In this document: positions 1 to 10,989 of the stretch, piece after piece | How positions within the stretch are numbered: the first letter of the stretch is position 1 | How the letters are laid out: each line of letters opens with the position of its first letter | NCBI RefSeq assembly: GCF_004364555.1 | Contig: NZ_SOAM01000004.1 | Span: 1 to 64,000, forward strand | Direction of reading: 5' to 3' | Source: Amnibacterium kyonggiense | GTDB taxonomy: Bacteria > Actinomycetota > Actinomycetes > Actinomycetales > Microbacteriaceae | DNA length: 64,000 bases | The notes under the pieces: generated by a model | Told to the model about the DNA's origin: nothing | The model's database searches: none | The model's input: the letters and a program-made list of their open reading frames with translations, nothing else | Program-made: the position numbers and the translations under genes

Positions 1-347
1 GCCAAGGCACGCTCCTGATCGGCCTGGTACAGCGCCTCGGGGCTGCCCGGCACCATGACGGGCTCGTTCTCGGGCCAGCCATCGAGGCTGAAGCGAACGT
101 GTCCGTACTTGTCGCGCTGATCAAGTTCCGAGTCGAGCAGCCATGAGGTGCCCTTGCGGTTGACCGACGCACGCAGCACGGGCTCGGTGAGCACGATGCT
201 CTGACCGCGCTTCAGGTTCGCGGTCTTCGGGTAGGCGTACGTGTCGTCATCGAGTGCTTCGACAACGACGACAAGTCCGCCCGGCGCCAGCACCGTGAGC
301 GTCTCGCCTTCGAGGGCGAGCAGTTCGGGATCGAGTTCTGCGGTCAT
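1..347 (-). CDS. Hypothetical protein, cut by window edge
   Basis: The reading frame opens with ATG at 347 and stays open to base 1, giving at least 115 residues, so the 3' end lies outside the window. The visible part has no signal peptide or membrane segment and is acidic at its N-terminus (MTAELDPELLALEGE). It contains a hydrophobic run of valines near residues 20-30 and looks like a small globular beta-rich protein. I do not recognise the family. The start overlaps the stop of the upstream CxxC/HTH gene as ATGA, so the two are probably translated together from one mRNA. By association it is likely phage- or island-derived. Confidence 0.6.
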   Translation of the reverse strand, partial: MTAELDPELLALEGETLTVLAPGGLVVVVEALDDDTYAYPKTANLKRGQSIVLTEPVLRASVNRKGTSWLLDSELDQRDKYGHVRFSLDGWPENEPVMVPGSPEALYQADQERAL

Positions 348-895
348 GCTGCGTGCTCCTTGACGGTCGTGGGCGTGATCAACAGGTCGTGCGCAGCGCG
401 CATCTCCTTCGCCATGCGGGCATCGGTGTCCTGGACGGCATCGGCCAGCAGCAGCGCCACATCGGGCTTCTGCCGCATCACTCGACGCATGCCCTGCCAC
501 GCCGTTTCGAGGTCGCGGAGCCAAAGCGCCGTGCCCGTGGAGTCGAGACCGAGGTCGGAGAACAAAATTTTCGAGATGGCGCGGGCCTCGGTCGTGGCCT
601 TCACCGCCACCGACGAGCGCCCGTGCTGAAGGGCATCGTTCGTCACCCGGTCCAGGTCCATCAGCCGGTCGGCCATGCCGATCAACACGTCCGCGGCGGA
701 CCGATCCTCGTCAATGCGCTCGGGGGCGCGAACGGACCGGTCGAGATGGTTCAGCCGGTGCCTGGTCAACGAAGCCGTCGGCAGCCCACCGAACTTGGCG
801 GATACCGCTTGGATCGTGTCTCCGGCCAGCAGAGCGCGATCAACACGTCGCTGCTCGGCATAACCAAGCGAGCAAATTTTGCACCGTGACGGCAT
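344..895 (-). CDS. CxxC/helix-turn-helix protein, phage small-terminase-like
   Basis: This 183-residue protein starts MPSRCKIC, a zinc-type CxxC pair. A short segment follows that resembles a helix-turn-helix, with an RALLAGD..QAVSAKFG pattern and a basic RHRLNHL at residues 45-51. The layout (CxxC, short HTH, basic RH..H, then a helical tail) is common in phage-associated DNA-binding proteins, often annotated as small terminase subunits. The middle and C-terminal parts are helical with several RRVMR-type basic stretches. The ATG at 895 has a good Shine-Dalgarno (GGAGG), and the gene is coupled to the cut-off gene downstream. I infer a prophage or island origin; the precise role is not shown by the sequence. 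Confidence 0.6.
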   Translation of the reverse strand: MPSRCKICSLGYAEQRRVDRALLAGDTIQAVSAKFGGLPTASLTRHRLNHLDRSVRAPERIDEDRSAADVLIGMADRLMDLDRVTNDALQHGRSSVAVKATTEARAISKILFSDLGLDSTGTALWLRDLETAWQGMRRVMRQKPDVALLLADAVQDTDARMAKEMRAAHDLLITPTTVKEHAA

Positions 896-1071
896 CGGGG
901 CCTCCGGTGCCTACCATCGGCACGACCGCACGCGATAAACGCTCGTCAATTCAGGCGAAGAACGCGATTGAGCGCATGTTGGAACTCGAGTTCGGCCTCT
1001 CAGGCGATGCCCATCTGTCAGTGCCGGAGAGTCGAGCATCGGCATCGGACGGCGCTCGTTACCGTCGAGTC

Positions 1072-1830
1072 ATGGCAGTGTCGATCAGCCTCACCCCTGT
1101 GCCCGAGGAACCCGGTGAGCCCGCGGACGACCGGAGCCCGGCCCGCGGGAAGGCTGCATTCAACTGCCCCGTCTGCGGCGCCTTCGCTCACCAGGTCTGG
1201 CATGAACTCATGCTCGACACCGGGACGCCGACGGATGACGGCATCGAGCCCCCTGTCCCCGGCATGCCCTTCCCCACGGTGTCCAGATGGCGCCAGGCGC
1301 AGTGCACCTCGTGCGGCAAGTTCAGCACCTGGCGTCGCGACCGGCTGGTGTACCCGGTGTCCAACACACTGCCTCTGGCGCACACAGACATGCCTGCGCC
1401 CGTCGTTCTGCTCTACAACGAGGCACGTGATGTGGCGCCGGTATCCAAACGGGCGGGTGCTGCTCTGGCTCGGGCGACCATGGAGGCGCTGCTTCGGCAC
1501 CTGCTCGAGAACGACACCGACCAGTTGATCGACCTCATCGACCAGGTGGAGCCGCTGGTGAGCCGGAGCCTGGCGGACCTGCTGATGTTCGTGCGGCACG
1601 TCGGGAACTCGGCACTCCACGTGAAGGGTGAGCCGAACGACTCGATGGTGCTGGTGCTGGACGAGGAGACGACCGAAGCATTCAACGCGTTGTTCGTGAT
1701 CGTGAACCGGCTTGTGGAGGAACTGATCACCGAACCCGCTCGGACCGCGCGGCTCGTCGGGACTGTGCCAGAGACCGTGAAGGCCAAGGTCGAGCAGTTG
1801 CGGGCGAAGCGGCAGGAGGCAGGCGGCTAG
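1072..1830 (+). CDS. DUF4145-type protein with zinc-finger pairs
   Basis: From this ATG the protein is 252 residues. Near its start it has two Cys pairs (CPVC and, about 45 residues on, CTSC) that would form a treble-clef-like zinc site. A helical C-terminal domain follows with the DUF4145 feel: KRAGAALARATMEALLRHLL, then VRHVGNSALHVKGE and a final helix pair. Such domains occur in defence and restriction-associated proteins, but the molecular role is unknown. The same frame is open back to a GTG at 886 with an internal ATG at 976. I chose 1072 because 886 would overlap the divergent gene's start; no candidate has a strong ribosome site. Confidence 0.6.
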   Translation: MAVSISLTPVPEEPGEPADDRSPARGKAAFNCPVCGAFAHQVWHELMLDTGTPTDDGIEPPVPGMPFPTVSRWRQAQCTSCGKFSTWRRDRLVYPVSNTLPLAHTDMPAPVVLLYNEARDVAPVSKRAGAALARATMEALLRHLLENDTDQLIDLIDQVEPLVSRSLADLLMFVRHVGNSALHVKGEPNDSMVLVLDEETTEAFNALFVIVNRLVEELITEPARTARLVGTVPETVKAKVEQLRAKRQEAGG

Positions 1831-1842
1831 TTCTCGTTCTGA
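1825..1842. repeat. Direct repeat site, copy A1
   Basis: GGCTAGTTCTCGTTCTGA occurs here and again at 4019-4036 in the same orientation, 2.2 kb apart. The TAG stop of the DUF4145 gene lies inside this copy. The following 35 bases also resemble, more weakly, the sequence after the second copy. Confidence 0.7.
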
Positions 1843-1890
1843 ATGCGAGCAGCCAGGTTCCAGTCTTCCCCGAGCCTCTACGGTGCGGGA

Positions 1891-2109
1891 ATGACCAGCG
1901 GCGGCCCCAGCCCTTCCACCGCCCGGGTGGTGCAGGGCATCGCGCTCATCGTGGTGGGGGTGGCCGCGGTGATCCTCGAGGTGTGGGGGTGGTCCGCGAA
2001 CCGGCACCTCGGTGCATTCGACACGTCGAAGGAGCCCGTCATCGTGGGTCTCGGGATCCTCGCCATCATTGGCGGCGTCGGGCGGATGCTCGGCAAGATC
2101 GGACACTGA
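1891..2109 (+). CDS. Small two-helix membrane protein
   Basis: A 72-residue protein with one clear membrane segment (residues about 14-32, IALIVVGVAAVILEVWGW) and a second shorter hydrophobic stretch (VIVGLGILAIIGGVG) near the end. The frame is open upstream to 1843, but the ATG at 1891 places the charged-free N-terminus just before the first helix. No family is recognised. It lies alone on the plus strand between the DUF4145 gene and a convergent zinc protein gene. Confidence 0.45.
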   Translation: MTSGGPSPSTARVVQGIALIVVGVAAVILEVWGWSANRHLGAFDTSKEPVIVGLGILAIIGGVGRMLGKIGH

Positions 2110-2125
2110 CCTCGGGCGGTCAGTG

Positions 2126-2314
2126 TCACCTCACGCCGGGTCCCATCTCGGCGGCAATGGCTCCTACCAGTTCCGCAATGTCGATGCGGGAATGGTTCTC
2201 GCAGTTGAGGTTGGAGCAGAAGATCGCCGGTTCGGTGACAACGAGGTCATCCACGGTAACGGTGACGTTGATGGTGGTCCTAGCGCACCCGCAACAGGGA
2301 CAAATGTTATTCAT
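2126..2314 (-). CDS. Small CxxC zinc-binding protein
   Basis: The 62-residue product begins MNNICPCCGCAR and carries a second Cys pair (CSNLNC) about 30 residues later, a typical small zinc ribbon. The rest is short beta strands followed by a helix (IDIAELVGAIAAEMG). The frame is open upstream to 2362, but the ATG at 2314 puts the first knuckle at the N-terminus. It is probably a phage or island accessory protein. It is convergent with the two-helix membrane gene ending at 2109. Confidence 0.5.
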   Translation of the reverse strand: MNNICPCCGCARTTINVTVTVDDLVVTEPAIFCSNLNCENHSRIDIAELVGAIAAEMGPGVR

Positions 2315-2401
2315 GCGCCGATTCTCTGGACTCAATCCCTGACCGTTCGGCAGTAGCCGCATTGGCTGCTAACGAGCAAGTGCGCACGCACCCGTACGAG
2401 T

Positions 2402-3847
2402 TCACCGAGCCCCGCCGTGTCTTGGCTTCCGCGGATCGTTCGCGTCCACGACGCCCTCCGTGATCAGTTCCCGCCACCACCGGCGCATCTGATCCCGGCT
2501 TACGGCAACGTTCTTGTTCTCCGCCAACCACGTGACCGCGTTCATGTAGTTCATGCCCGTCGGCGGCAACTCCAGCAGCACGAGCCGCCGCTGCTCCTTC
2601 GCCGCCTTCGACTTCTCGGCGCTGCGCGCACCGCGCCACTGGTTGTACTTCCGCAGATGCTCCGGGTCATGCAGCGGCGCGTACAAGCCCGTCTGCGGGC
2701 TTGGCACCATGTCCTGGGTCGCTGGCTTGCCCAGTGCATCAACGGCCTCCAGCGCGGCGCTCAGAGCCTTGGAGGGCTTCTTGACGAACTCCGGGTTCAC
2801 CCGTCGCACCCGCGCCTCCGCCGCATCGTGCATCGCCTGGAGCCGAGCCGCCTTCTTGTAGACCAACGCATCCGACCGGCGTAGGAACTGCTGCGGCGCC
2901 GACGCCCCGACGCACAGGTTCCGGGCGATCTTCTCCGCCCGCTGCTCCAAGAACTCGAACTCGATCTGCACGTACTCGTGCTCCCGGTGCGTGCCCCCGC
3001 CGTCGGAGTCACCCCCACCCCGCTCCCCCAGGTCGTGCGAGCACCACAGGGCTGCTCTCGCCCCGTACGACGCCTGAACCACCAAGTAGTTGGTCAACGC
3101 CTCCACGTCAGCGTCCGAGGTGAACCACAGGCGCCCCGTCGCAGCCGTCTGCTCGTTCAGGTACCCGTGCCCCTTGGCCGTCAGGTACGAGGTCAGCCGA
3201 CTCCGGCACTCATCCCGCCACACCACTTGCAGGGCAGGCGTGAAGGGGTATGAAGGCCAGCCGAGGCCGGGTGCACGATGCCTGCGCTGCGGATGCTTGC
3301 GGTGACGTACACGAACTCCACCAGCCTGCTCGGCACCCTGGCCCTCCGGGCCTACATGCCCAAGATCGTGATGGTCGTGCTCATGCGCAGGAGTGCTCGA
3401 CAGGGATGCACGAGGGAATCCCCGTACAGGTGCTTGCGCACTTGCTCCGACTGAACCCCGTGGAGTCTCATGCTCGTGCGCACTTGTTCCTGCCTGCGCA
3501 CTTGCTCCCACGACCATGTTCGAGGTGGTGGTCAGCACCTCGATGTCGGGGACCACCACGGCATGCTGAGGAAGCCCAGCAGCATCCATCGCATCAGCCC
3601 AGACCGCACGCTCACACAGCGCGATACCGTCGAACAGCAGCCCGTTCTCCAACTCCCACTGACAGTTGGGGCAGATGGGTGGCTCGATGTCCGGGCGAAC
3701 GTCCGCACCGGGAAACTTCGGGCTGGAGTTCGACGGGCGGAAGTACTTGGCGGACTGATCGCGAGCCGCGTAGAACGCATCAACTTGTGCGCGTGTCGCA
3801 ATCTGCTGTGGGTGGCTGTTGTCTGCGAGTACAGGTACGCTGACCAC
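2402..3847 (-). CDS. Hypothetical 481-residue island protein
   Basis: The start is GTG at 3847, preceded by a good ribosome site (GGGAGA, 7 bases away). The N-terminal 100 residues contain one CPNC pair. Residues about 110-200 are low-complexity, rich in His, Gly and Arg, and hold repeats of the peptide VGASAQA. The C-terminal half is helical and basic and ends in a segment that looks like a winged helix (VTWLAENKNVAVSRDQMRRWWREL). That tail suggests nucleic-acid binding. I do not recognise a family. The odd central stretch might mark a slipped-repeat insertion or an old frameshift. Confidence 0.5.
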   Translation of the reverse strand: MVSVPVLADNSHPQQIATRAQVDAFYAARDQSAKYFRPSNSSPKFPGADVRPDIEPPICPNCQWELENGLLFDGIALCERAVWADAMDAAGLPQHAVVVPDIEVLTTTSNMVVGASAQAGTSAHEHETPRGSVGASAQAPVRGFPRASLSSTPAHEHDHHDLGHVGPEGQGAEQAGGVRVRHRKHPQRRHRAPGLGWPSYPFTPALQVVWRDECRSRLTSYLTAKGHGYLNEQTAATGRLWFTSDADVEALTNYLVVQASYGARAALWCSHDLGERGGGDSDGGGTHREHEYVQIEFEFLEQRAEKIARNLCVGASAPQQFLRRSDALVYKKAARLQAMHDAAEARVRRVNPEFVKKPSKALSAALEAVDALGKPATQDMVPSPQTGLYAPLHDPEHLRKYNQWRGARSAEKSKAAKEQRRLVLLELPPTGMNYMNAVTWLAENKNVAVSRDQMRRWWRELITEGVVDANDPRKPRHGGAR

Positions 3848-3860
3848 GGATCATCTCCCG

Positions 3861-3893
3861 GTGGGCGCTGCTTGTCGTAGGGACAGCGCCCAC
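3861..3893 (-). promoter_or_regulatory. Leader hairpin before the 481-residue gene
   Basis: A perfect 10-base stem (3861-3870 with 3884-3893, loop 13) lies in the leader of the gene starting at 3847, directly before its ribosome site. It could hinder or tune initiation, or be a remnant of an upstream terminator. No T-run follows on either strand. Confidence 0.4.
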
Positions 3894-4018
3894 CATTACT
3901 CTTGCAGGCGAATTTGGTATTCAGCGTCTATTGCCGCGCGAATACACCGAATGCCTGATCGCAGCGGCGATTCGCTCCGACGCATTCTTTTGACGCTTGT
4001 CTCAACCGGCCCCGCGGA

Positions 4019-4078
4019 GGCTAGTTCTCGTTCTGAGAATCGCTGACAATCGTCAAGTCGTGTTCTTCGAGCCGGTCG
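4019..4078. repeat. Double repeat site (A2 plus B1)
   Basis: Bases 4019-4036 repeat 1825-1842 exactly. Bases 4051-4078 (CGTCAAGTCGTGTTCTTCGA followed by GCCGGTCG) recur at 4547-4574 with three mismatches. The 60-base segment therefore joins two different repeat pairs, each bracketing a block of accessory genes, and it ends just before the stop of the gene at 4081. Confidence 0.65.
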
Positions 4079-4080
4079 GA

Positions 4081-4521
4081 CTACGTGTAGACCTTCGGGA
4101 TCACCGCGATGAGGTCATCCAGGATTCGCTCCGGGTCACTGCCCTCGCGCTCGAAGATCAAGCCCATGATCTGTCGAGCCGTGTCGGGACCAAAGGCCGC
4201 GGACTCCTTGATGAACCACTGCACGCTCGGCGGTTGCGGCGGGATGCCCGCCTCCGCCAGGTACCAGATCGCTACGTCCTCGACCTTCTGCCGGTCCTCG
4301 GCGGTGAACGGTCGGCTCTGCCAGTGCTGAGCACCATCGGGCTGTTCGTCATAGAACTCGACAACACGACCGGTGTCGTCAACGGGTCTGTACCCGAGGC
4401 AACCAGTCGGCACCGCCCACGCGATTGCTGAGTCGAACCCGGTCTCCTCCATCGGCACCCAGCCACGCACGTCATCGAGCAGCACCGCCTCCGACCACGA
4501 CGTGCGCTGAATCTCGTACAT
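4081..4521 (-). CDS. Hypothetical protein between B repeats
   Basis: A 146-residue soluble acidic protein starting with ATG at 4521 (MYEIQRTSWSEAVLLDD). It has no signal peptide, membrane helix or metal motif. Aromatic residues are frequent (W at several positions), and the C-terminal half is helical, with a DPERILDDLIAVIP tail. The family is not recognised. It is bracketed exactly by two copies of a 28-base repeat (4051-4078 and 4547-4574), which makes it look like a single-gene cassette. Confidence 0.5.
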   Translation of the reverse strand: MYEIQRTSWSEAVLLDDVRGWVPMEETGFDSAIAWAVPTGCLGYRPVDDTGRVVEFYDEQPDGAQHWQSRPFTAEDRQKVEDVAIWYLAEAGIPPQPPSVQWFIKESAAFGPDTARQIMGLIFEREGSDPERILDDLIAVIPKVYT

Positions 4522-4546
4522 GCCGCGAGGTTATGGCCCTGAAACT

Positions 4547-4574
4547 CGTCAAATCGTGTTCTTCGAGTCGGTCA
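4547..4574. repeat. Direct repeat site, copy B2
   Basis: CGTCAAATCGTGTTCTTCGA plus AGTCGGTC-type continuation matches 4051-4078 at 25 of 28 positions. It overlaps the stop codon of the small membrane gene at 4572 and lies 26 bases before the start of the 146-residue gene. Confidence 0.6.
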
Positions 4575-4760
4575 ATGCGTCACAGCCAGGAAGATCGCGA
4601 GCCCGATGCAGAACAGCATCATCACGGTCAGCGCAATGGGGTCCAGGATGCGGTGCAGCGGCGACGGCGTGTAACGAGGGTCTTGCCTGGCGACGATGTA
4701 CAGCAGCACGACGAGCGCGGGCAGCACCACGATCACCGCGATGGCGAACGGGTGGTGCAC
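4572..4760 (-). CDS. Small two-helix membrane protein
   Basis: From the GTG at 4760 this is 62 residues with two hydrophobic segments: FAIAVIVVLPALVVLLYIVA near the start and IALTVMMLFCIGLAIFLAV at the end. An AAGGTGAT ribosome site precedes this GTG. The frame is open to an ATG at 4832, but that adds only a charged, unlikely leader. Family unknown. Confidence 0.45.
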   Translation of the reverse strand: MHHPFAIAVIVVLPALVVLLYIVARQDPRYTPSPLHRILDPIALTVMMLFCIGLAIFLAVTH

Positions 4761-4764
4761 GCGA

Positions 4765-4989
4765 TCACCTTGCCAGCCGTGCGCCACAGACCTCGGGGAC
4801 GTGCCGGTCGAGCGGGACTCCTTGCGCGCCATCTTCGAGCGTCAGCGTGGGCGCTGAGGGCCGACAACGACCAATTCGTACCGGGCGGTTCAGTCGTTCA
4901 CCCTGTGCCGCAGTGAGGGTCCGCCACTTGCGCGGGTGCCCCACCGCATCGGCGCAAGCTACCCGGAACCCAGGGCACGGCGGCACCAC
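4765..4989 (-). CDS. Possible small protein, doubtful
   Basis: A 74-codon frame from GTG at 4989, ending 5 bases before the next gene's start. It is Pro- and Arg-rich with three or more Cys, has no recognisable motif and a weak ribosome site. It may be a decayed gene or chance frame. The rest of 4761-5102 shows no other gene, only a solitary TTATCCACA at 4990-4998 and the upstream region of the Rv3235-like gene. Confidence 0.2.
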   Translation of the reverse strand: MVPPCPGFRVACADAVGHPRKWRTLTAAQGERLNRPVRIGRCRPSAPTLTLEDGAQGVPLDRHVPEVCGARLAR

Positions 4990-5102
4990 TTATCCACAGA
5001 TCCGCGGGATCGCTGGACGGGGCGTCAGACCATTTGCTTGGGTATGGCCACCCGCCTCCCCCGGGCGGATCGCGAAGCCACCCCATTCGCATCGGAGTTC
5101 CC

Positions 5103-5537
5103 ATGAGCGCCGTTCCACCGACCCCGCCCGCGCGCCGGCACCTGTCCGCGGTGCGGACGGACGAGTACTTCGACCGCCAGGCCACGCACCGGTCGCAGCT
5201 GCCGGACCCGACCGTGCTCGTCGAGAACCTCGCGACCGGCGTCATCGAGGTGCTGGGTGGTGTGCGCGACCTCGAGCAGCTCGGCCGCTGGCTGTCGGAG
5301 GGCGTCTACCGGCACCTTCTGCGCCGGTCCGTGCTCGCGGCACGCGGCCGCTCGCTCCGCGGCCAGACGCCGGCCAGGCCGATCGCGACGATCGCCGCGA
5401 CCCGAATCACGTACCCCGCGGGGAACGTCGTCGAGGCGACGGTCCTGCTGCACGGCGTCGCCCGCACCCGCGCGGTGGCGATCCGGCTCGAGGGCATGGA
5501 CTCCCGCTGGCGCGCGACGGCCCTCGCCGTCCTCTAG
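5103..5537 (+). CDS. Rv3235-family protein
   Basis: The 144-residue product from ATG 5103 has a Pro-rich N-terminus, then a compact alpha/beta domain: VENLATGVIEVLGGVRDLEQLGRWLSE and two strands near the end (RITYPAGNVVEATVLLHG, TRAVAIRLEG). This matches the Rv3235 family that sits beside secA in many actinobacteria; its function is unknown. The longer frame back to 5034 is not needed. It converges on secA, sharing the strong hairpin at 5550-5597. Confidence 0.75.
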   Translation: MSAVPPTPPARRHLSAVRTDEYFDRQATHRSQLPDPTVLVENLATGVIEVLGGVRDLEQLGRWLSEGVYRHLLRRSVLAARGRSLRGQTPARPIATIAATRITYPAGNVVEATVLLHGVARTRAVAIRLEGMDSRWRATALAVL

Positions 5538-5549
5538 GACTCGGTCAGC

Positions 5550-5597
5550 GTTCACGGATACGGAGATCCGGCCCGCCGGATCTCCGTATCCGTGAAC
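5550..5597. terminator. 22-bp perfect hairpin between convergent genes
   Basis: Arms 5550-5571 and 5576-5597 are perfectly complementary over 22 bases with a 4-base loop. It lies between the Rv3235-like gene and secA, 12 bases after one stop and 11 before the other, so it would end transcripts from both sides. There is no T-run. Confidence 0.8.
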
Positions 5598-5607
5598 GAC
5601 GACGGGG

Positions 5608-8475
<2,868 letters not shown>

Positions 8476-8729
8476 GTGGGCTCTCCCTCCGCCCGGCGCG
8501 AGAAGCCGGAACGATCAGCGTGCGAATCTACCGCAGCCCCCTCGTCCGGGGGCGCGAGGCGCGAGGTCCTGCCGCATCTCGGAACCGACTCCGGGCCCGC
8601 TCGGAGGCGTCGCGACCGCACCCCCGCTCGCTGCGCGTCCGCCCCCGCCGCATCCGAGACCGCTGGACGCGACTCCTTCTCCCGGTCCCCGCCGCTTGGA
8701 TGAGCGGCTGCACCGAACGAAGGAACCGC

Positions 8730-10022
8730 ATGTCAGTCACCCGCCGCACCCTGCTCGCCGGCGCGGGCGCCGCCTCGCTCACCACCCTGCTCGCGTCCTG
8801 CGCGGGCTTCACCGGCCAGCCGTCCGGCGGCTCGTCGAAGGGCTCGCGCACCCTCACCTTCACGACCTGGGCCTCCGACACCGAGAAGGCCGCCTACACG
8901 AAGCTCATCGCCGGCTTCGAGAAGGCGAACACGGGCGTGACGGTGAAGCCGAACTTCGTGCCGTACGCCCAGATGTTCACGAACATCGACGCCCAGCTCT
9001 CCGCCGGCAACGCGCCCGACGTCTTCCGCGCCGGCTACGGCCAGATCGGCGGCTACGCGAAGCAGGGCCAGCTGCTCGACCTCTCCTCGTCGCTGGGCGG
9101 CGAGAAGAGCCGGTTCATCCCGGCGTTCTGGGAGGCCGTCAGCTACGACGGCAGGGCCTACGGCGTCCCGCAGCAGACGGACACGTCCGCGATCGTCTAC
9201 AACACATCGCTGATGCGGTCCGCGGGCATCTCCTCGTTCCCCGACTCGCTCGACAGCGCGTGGTCGTTCGACGAGTTCGCCGCCGCGATGCGGAAGCTGC
9301 GCTCGAGCCTCCCCGCCTCGAAGTTCCCGTTCGCCGACAACTGGCAGCTCGCCGGGTCGCCCCGGTGGCTGACCTGGCTGTTCGCCGCCGGCGGCCGCCT
9401 GCTGGACGAGGACCTGACGAAGTCGGCGATCGTCTCCTCCGCCGGCACGAAGGCGCTCGACTACACGAAGGCGTTCTTCGACGAGCAGTGGGTGCCGCAG
9501 AACTCGAGCACGAAGTCGAACACCTACGCCGACACGACGTGGCTGGCCGGCACGACGGCGATGGTCTCGGCGGGCAACTTCCTGCTGCCGGAGTTCACGG
9601 GCGCGAAGTTCGACTGGGGCGTCACCTATCTGCCGAAGGACGTGCGCGGCGCGGACGACCTCGGCGGCAACGCCCTCGTCGCGACGAAGGGCGGCGACGA
9701 GGAGCTCGCGACCGAGTTCCTGAAGTACATGGTGACGGACGACGCGATGAGCACGTTCTGCGGCGAGGCGCTCGAGCTGCCGACGCTGACGAGCCTCGTC
9801 GGGAAGGACCTCGGCTGGGACGCGCCGAAGGGCGTCATGCCGGTCTTCGTCGACCAGGCCACGACGATCACCGCGGCGGACGTCGCGCAGCTGACCGTGC
9901 CGGCGTCCGCGCAGATCACCACGGTGCTCACGGACGAGCTGGAGGCCGCGTTCCGGCAGGGCCAGTCGACCGCCACCACCCTGCGGAACATCGCCGCCGG
10001 CGTCGAGAAGGCCGTCGCGTGA
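8730..10022 (+). CDS. Sugar ABC transporter solute-binding lipoprotein
   Basis: This 430-residue family-1 extracellular binding protein has a twin-Arg-containing signal peptide (TRRTLLAG) and a lipobox LASC with Cys24 as the lipid-bearing residue. The mature protein shows the family-1 pattern: LTFTTWASDTEKAAY, an early NAPDVFRAG segment, and a WSFDEFAAAMRKL hinge region. ATG 8730 is preceded by GAAGGA; the longer open frame upstream is discarded. Two permease genes follow immediately, making a CUT1-type carbohydrate importer. No ATPase or regulator gene is adjacent, so a shared ATPase (MsiK type) is inferred. The substrate cannot be read from the sequence. Confidence 0.9.
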   Translation: MSVTRRTLLAGAGAASLTTLLASCAGFTGQPSGGSSKGSRTLTFTTWASDTEKAAYTKLIAGFEKANTGVTVKPNFVPYAQMFTNIDAQLSAGNAPDVFRAGYGQIGGYAKQGQLLDLSSSLGGEKSRFIPAFWEAVSYDGRAYGVPQQTDTSAIVYNTSLMRSAGISSFPDSLDSAWSFDEFAAAMRKLRSSLPASKFPFADNWQLAGSPRWLTWLFAAGGRLLDEDLTKSAIVSSAGTKALDYTKAFFDEQWVPQNSSTKSNTYADTTWLAGTTAMVSAGNFLLPEFTGAKFDWGVTYLPKDVRGADDLGGNALVATKGGDEELATEFLKYMVTDDAMSTFCGEALELPTLTSLVGKDLGWDAPKGVMPVFVDQATTITAADVAQLTVPASAQITTVLTDELEAAFRQGQSTATTLRNIAAGVEKAVA

Positions 10023-10041
10023 TTCGACCGGAGGCCATGCT

Positions 10042-10989
10042 GTGACGGGCGTCACCGCCGGCGCGGTCGCCGCGGCCACCGCACGTCCTCCGGGATCGCG
10101 GCGGACGTCGCGCCGCCGCGCGCGCCTCAGCGAGACCCTGGTCGGGTACTCCTTCGCCGCACCGAACCTGGTGCTGCTCGGCGTCTTCCTCCTCTACCCG
10201 CTCGGGCTGGCCGCCGTGCTGTCGTTCTCCCGCTACAGCGGCTTCGGCACGCCGGAGTGGATCGGGATCGGCAACTACGCGGACCTGCTGTCGGACGCGG
10301 TGTTCTGGCGCGCGCTCGCGAACACCACGGTGTTCACGATCGCGACGCTCGTGCTGTCGCTCGGGCTCGGCCTCGCGCTCGCGGTGCTGCTCGACAAGCC
10401 CCTGCCGGGCCGGCCGGTCTTCCGCACGATCGTCTACGCGCCGATCGTCGTGTCCGGCGTCGCGTCCGGCCTGATCGGCGTCCTGATCTTCGACGAGAAC
10501 ACCGGCGTCGTCGACAAGGCCCTGATCGCGGCGGGCCTGCCCGCGGTGCCGTGGCAGTCGAACGGCACGGCGGCGATGGTCGCCGTGATCCTCATGACGG
10601 TCTGGGGCCGCACCGGCTTCAACATGGTGATCTACCTCGCGGGCCTGCAGGGCATCGGGCCCGAGCTGTACGAGGCGGCGGAGCTCGAGGGCGCGGGCGC
10701 CTGGCAGCGCTTCCGCTCGATCACGTTCCCGCTGCTCGGGCCGTCGACGTTCTTCCTCCTGATCATGAACGTCATCTACTCGTTCCAGGTGTTCGACCTG
10801 GTCTTCGTGCTCACGGGCGGCGGCCCGGGGAACGCCACGACGATGCTCACGACGTTCGCGTACTCGGAGGCGTTCACCACGCGCATGCAGGGCTACGCCG
10901 CCGCGATCGGCATGGTGCTGCTCGTGCTCATGCTCGCCTTCGCCGGCGTCCAGTGGCGGCTCAACCGCGGCCGGGACGTGACCGAATGA
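10042..10989 (+). CDS. Sugar ABC transporter permease (MalF-like)
   Basis: 315 residues with an Arg-rich cytoplasmic N-terminus and about six membrane helices. The EAA loop (ELYEAAELEGAGAWQRFRSITFPLLGP) docks the ATPase. The order of periplasmic and membrane parts matches the first CUT1 permease. The GTG at 10042 has GGAGG seven bases upstream. The gene lies 19 bases after the binding-protein gene and overlaps the second permease gene by ATGA. Confidence 0.93.
   Translation: MTGVTAGAVAAATARPPGSRRTSRRRARLSETLVGYSFAAPNLVLLGVFLLYPLGLAAVLSFSRYSGFGTPEWIGIGNYADLLSDAVFWRALANTTVFTIATLVLSLGLGLALAVLLDKPLPGRPVFRTIVYAPIVVSGVASGLIGVLIFDENTGVVDKALIAAGLPAVPWQSNGTAAMVAVILMTVWGRTGFNMVIYLAGLQGIGPELYEAAELEGAGAWQRFRSITFPLLGPSTFFLLIMNVIYSFQVFDLVFVLTGGGPGNATTMLTTFAYSEAFTTRMQGYAAAIGMVLLVLMLAFAGVQWRLNRGRDVTE

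Noticed and set aside
3430-3510. Repeated words around TGCGCACTTGCTCC that could suggest a CRISPR array
   Set aside because: The spacing is irregular and the words lie inside a coding frame as peptide repeats; no CRISPR repeat-spacer structure is present.
4990-4998. TTATCCACA, a perfect DnaA-box word
   Set aside because: Only one copy is present and there are no clusters, so an origin is not supported.
4833-5102. Possible tRNA or tmRNA end at the island border
   Set aside because: No cloverleaf or CCA end could be seen on either strand.
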